A DNA stretch of 8,277 nucleotides. Source: Candidatus Dormiibacterota bacterium (GTDB lineage Bacteria > Chloroflexota > Dormibacteria > UBA8260). The stretch is from the NCBI GenBank assembly GCA_955652545.1, contig CATPCA010000184.1:1-8277 (forward strand), given 5' to 3'. This document shows positions 6,871 to 8,277 of the stretch, one piece after another. Below the pieces are notes generated by a model. That model searched no databases. It was given only the letters and a program-made list of their open reading frames with translations, and was not told the DNA's origin. A program made the position numbers and the translations under genes. The first letter of the stretch is position 1. Every line of letters begins with the position of its first letter.

Positions 6871-7767
6871 ATGAAAGATCACGAAGGGCGCATGGACTGG
6901 CGTGGCCACGAGACCTGGTATCGCGTGGTGGGTGAGCTCGATCCGGCCGCCCCGCAGACACCTGTCGTCATCTGCCACGGTGGGCCCGGTGCTGCGCACG
7001 ACTACTGCGAGCCGATCGCCGACCTGAGCCGATCCGGTCGGACCTGCGTCCTCTATGACCAGCTCGGGTGCGGAAAGAGCGAACTGATACCCGATGCACC
7101 CGCCGACTTCTGGACGCCCCGGCTGTTCAAGGACGAACTCGCCGAGCTTGTCCGGCACCTCGGCATCGCGGACCGGTACGCAGTCGTCGGCCAGTCGTGG
7201 GGCGGGATGCTGGCAATGGACTACGCCCTCGACCACCCGGCTGGGTTGCGCGGGATTGTCGTCGCTGACTCGCCGGCAAGCATGACGCTCTGGGTCTCGG
7301 AGGCGAATCGTCTGCGGGAGGATCTGCCGCCGGACGTGCAGGAGACGCTGACGCGGCACGAGGCGGCGGGGACCACCGCCGATCCCGAGTACGAGACCGC
7401 CGTCGCAGCGTTCTACGAGCGTCACGTCTGCCGGGCGGTGCCGATGCCGGACTGCGTCGCGCGCAGCTTCGCGCAGATCGCAGCCAACCCGACCGTCTAC
7501 CACGCGATGAACGGCCCCAGCGAATTCCACGTCATCGGGTCGCTCAAGACCTGGGACATCACAGACCGGCTGCACGAGATCACGACGCCGACCCTCCTCG
7601 TTTCAGGCCGCTACGACGAGGCGACCCCGCTGATCGTCGGGCAGATCCACGAGCGCATCCCGGACGCGGGATGGGTGATCTTCGAGAACTCGAGCCACAT
7701 GCCGCACGTCGAAGAGCCCGAGGCGTTCCTGAGCGCGGTGGAGGCGTTCCTGCGGACAATCGACTGA
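6871..7767 (+). CDS. Alpha/beta hydrolase, proline iminopeptidase family
   Basis: A 298-residue, probably cytoplasmic serine hydrolase; no signal peptide or membrane segment is visible. The fold signature is complete: oxyanion-hole HGGPG (36-40), the DQLGCGKS motif (63-70), nucleophile elbow GQSWGG with Ser109, acid Asp249 in SGRYDEATP and base His276 in SSHMPH. The cap-domain stretch MNGPSEF followed by GSLKTWD (213-229) is typical of proline-specific peptidases of family S33 related to proline iminopeptidase and tricorn-interacting factor F1. The expected reaction is removal of an N-terminal proline or another residue from short peptides. Relatives also include amino-acid amidases and esterases, so substrate preference is open. 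Length is normal for the family. It starts 68 bases after the permease on the same strand. That gap is longer than any within the transporter block, so co-transcription is possible but not shown. Confidence 0.92.
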   Translation: MKDHEGRMDWRGHETWYRVVGELDPAAPQTPVVICHGGPGAAHDYCEPIADLSRSGRTCVLYDQLGCGKSELIPDAPADFWTPRLFKDELAELVRHLGIADRYAVVGQSWGGMLAMDYALDHPAGLRGIVVADSPASMTLWVSEANRLREDLPPDVQETLTRHEAAGTTADPEYETAVAAFYERHVCRAVPMPDCVARSFAQIAANPTVYHAMNGPSEFHVIGSLKTWDITDRLHEITTPTLLVSGRYDEATPLIVGQIHERIPDAGWVIFENSSHMPHVEEPEAFLSAVEAFLRTID

Positions 7768-7790
7768 TCCGAGTCCCCTGGGGTGGATCA
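7765..7790 (+). terminator. Possible weak terminator hairpin at the end of the hydrolase gene
   Basis: TGATCC (7765-7770, containing the hydrolase stop codon) and GGATCA (7785-7790) are exact inverted repeats. A short CCC/GGG stem inside could extend the structure. There is no T-run after it, so intrinsic termination would be weak; chance occurrence is a real alternative. Confidence 0.25.
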
Positions 7791-7866
7791 TTCGCCCTCG
7801 CGCACCAGTGGTCATTCGCGGCGCAGGTAGCATCCCGACAGGGACCGCGACGCCTGATAGTCCGGA
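7768..7866. other. Spacer between hydrolase and OsmC remnant, no gene seen
   Basis: All three forward frames were read here. None shows the missing N-terminal half of OsmC, and in the remnant's frame TAG at 7828, TGA at 7855 and TAG at 7858 block any extension. Apart from the inverted repeat at its left end, nothing recognisable is present. I saw no convincing promoter. Confidence 0.6.
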
Positions 7867-8106
7867 GTGATCGCGCAGGCCGGCGGGACGCCGCAGTCTC
7901 TCGACGTGCGGGCCGACGTCTCCCTCGGCCCAGACCCGGCCGGTGGTTTCCGACTGACTGGCATCACATTGATGGTCCGCGGCACCGCCGCCGGGCTGGA
8001 CGCCGAGGGGTTCATGAAAGCCGCCGAGGACGCCAAGGCCACATGCCCGGTCAGCAAGGCGCTCACCGGGGTCCCCATCACGCTCGACGCCGCGCTGGAC
8101 GGCTGA
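7867..8106 (+). pseudogene. 5'-truncated OsmC/Ohr-type peroxiredoxin remnant
   Basis: The 79 codons from GTG 7867 match the C-terminal half of an OsmC-family organic hydroperoxide reductase. They begin at the middle-helix region (IAQAGGTPQSLDV) and run through SLGP, LTGITLMVRG and GLDAEGF to the conserved second active-site cysteine Cys60 in TCPVSKAL, ending normally at PITLDAAL. Complete members are about 140 residues. The missing first half carries the other catalytic cysteine and the first part of the dimer-forming fold. Double stops (TGA-TAG at 7855-7860) sit just before the homology, and no shifted frame upstream restores it. No good Shine-Dalgarno precedes the GTG. The surviving frame is still intact and well conserved, so the truncation looks recent. 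Without both cysteines it cannot act as a normal peroxidase. An assembly artefact or an unusual half-protein are the alternatives. Confidence 0.75.
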
Positions 8107-8122
8107 CCGTCCGAAGCGGCGT

Positions 8123-8277
8123 CTATTGTTCCTGAAACGCGAACGAGCGCACTCCCCGAGCCGCAATCAGGAGTCGCGTGTCCGCGCCATGGGGCGAGTC
8201 CCCGGACGGCGTGGCGAGGCGCATGACGCAGTAGGTTGCGCGCTCGGCCACCATGGTCGCCGTGGTGGACGGCTTAC
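8123..8277 (-). CDS. C-terminal end of an unidentified minus-strand protein, cut by window edge
   Basis: Reading leftwards from the window end, one frame is open for 50 codons and stops at TAG (8125-8123). The visible peptide includes MVAERATYCVMRLATPSG and ends RGVRSFAFQEQ. Third codon positions are strongly G/C and the composition is protein-like. However, the overlapping + frame shares the same third positions, so codon bias alone does not fix the strand. I do not recognise the family. If real, the gene converges on the hydrolase and OsmC remnant, with only 16 bases between the OsmC stop and this stop. The start lies beyond the window. Confidence 0.45.
   Translation of the reverse strand, partial: KPSTTATMVAERATYCVMRLATPSGDSPHGADTRLLIAARGVRSFAFQEQ

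Noticed and set aside
6823..7575. 250-codon minus-strand open frame opposite the hydrolase
   Set aside because: The plus-strand hydrolase has a complete catalytic triad and family motifs; the antisense product has none.
7671..8135. 154-codon plus-strand open frame across the end of the hydrolase and the OsmC remnant
   Set aside because: It is out of frame with both, Arg/Gly-rich and without any motif.
8178..8234. 18-codon plus-strand frame with AGGAG placed ahead of a GTG
   Set aside because: The Shine-Dalgarno is good, but the peptide is very short and overlaps the longer minus-strand frame. The shared third-base bias gives no independent support.
8248..8268. Inverted repeat CCACCA...TGGTGG with a nine-base loop near the right edge
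   Set aside because: It lies inside the likely minus-strand coding frame and such short GC-rich repeats are common by chance here.

Overview
The window is GC-rich and densely packed, with strong G/C bias at third codon positions, GTG starts and a dominant + strand. The protein types (OmpR/HisKA two-component pair, double-FtsX permease, lipoprotein with an Ala/Ser/Gly-rich linker, proline-iminopeptidase-like hydrolase, OsmC) fit a high-GC Gram-positive, most likely an actinobacterium. Another high-GC monoderm lineage such as Dormibacteraeota or Chloroflexota cannot be excluded. No marker gene settles the taxonomy.

Positions 1-6802 form one tightly packed + strand block. It holds the 3' part of an OmpR-family response regulator, a membrane histidine kinase, a small exported lipoprotein, two separate MacB/LolD-type ATPases and a 909-residue permease carrying two FtsX-type halves. 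The four transporter-side genes overlap (10 or 4, 4 and 8 bases), so they are almost certainly co-translated. Only 48 bases separate the kinase from the lipoprotein. The simplest reading is a self-contained sense-and-export module: the kinase detects an extracellular signal, the regulator controls expression, and the ATPase pair drives a mechanotransmission-type (MacB-like) permease assisted by the lipoprotein. The substrate cannot be read from the sequence; lipids, lipoproteins, antimicrobial peptides and other envelope-active compounds are all possible.

Positions 6871-7767 encode a complete alpha/beta hydrolase of the proline iminopeptidase type, 68 bases downstream of the permease, same strand, with its own ribosome-binding site. 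It may or may not belong to the transporter operon.

Positions 7768-8277 look like a degraded or rearranged junction. A 79-codon remnant (7867-8106) matches only the C-terminal half of an OsmC/Ohr-type peroxidase; the half with the first catalytic cysteine is absent and stop codons lie immediately upstream. After it comes the likely C-terminal end of an unrecognised minus-strand gene (8123 to the window edge).

I saw no CRISPR array, tRNA, rRNA, insertion sequence or attachment site. The most interesting object is the transporter module with its paired, unequal ATPases and duplicated permease. It is an unusual arrangement of known families, not a demonstrably new system.
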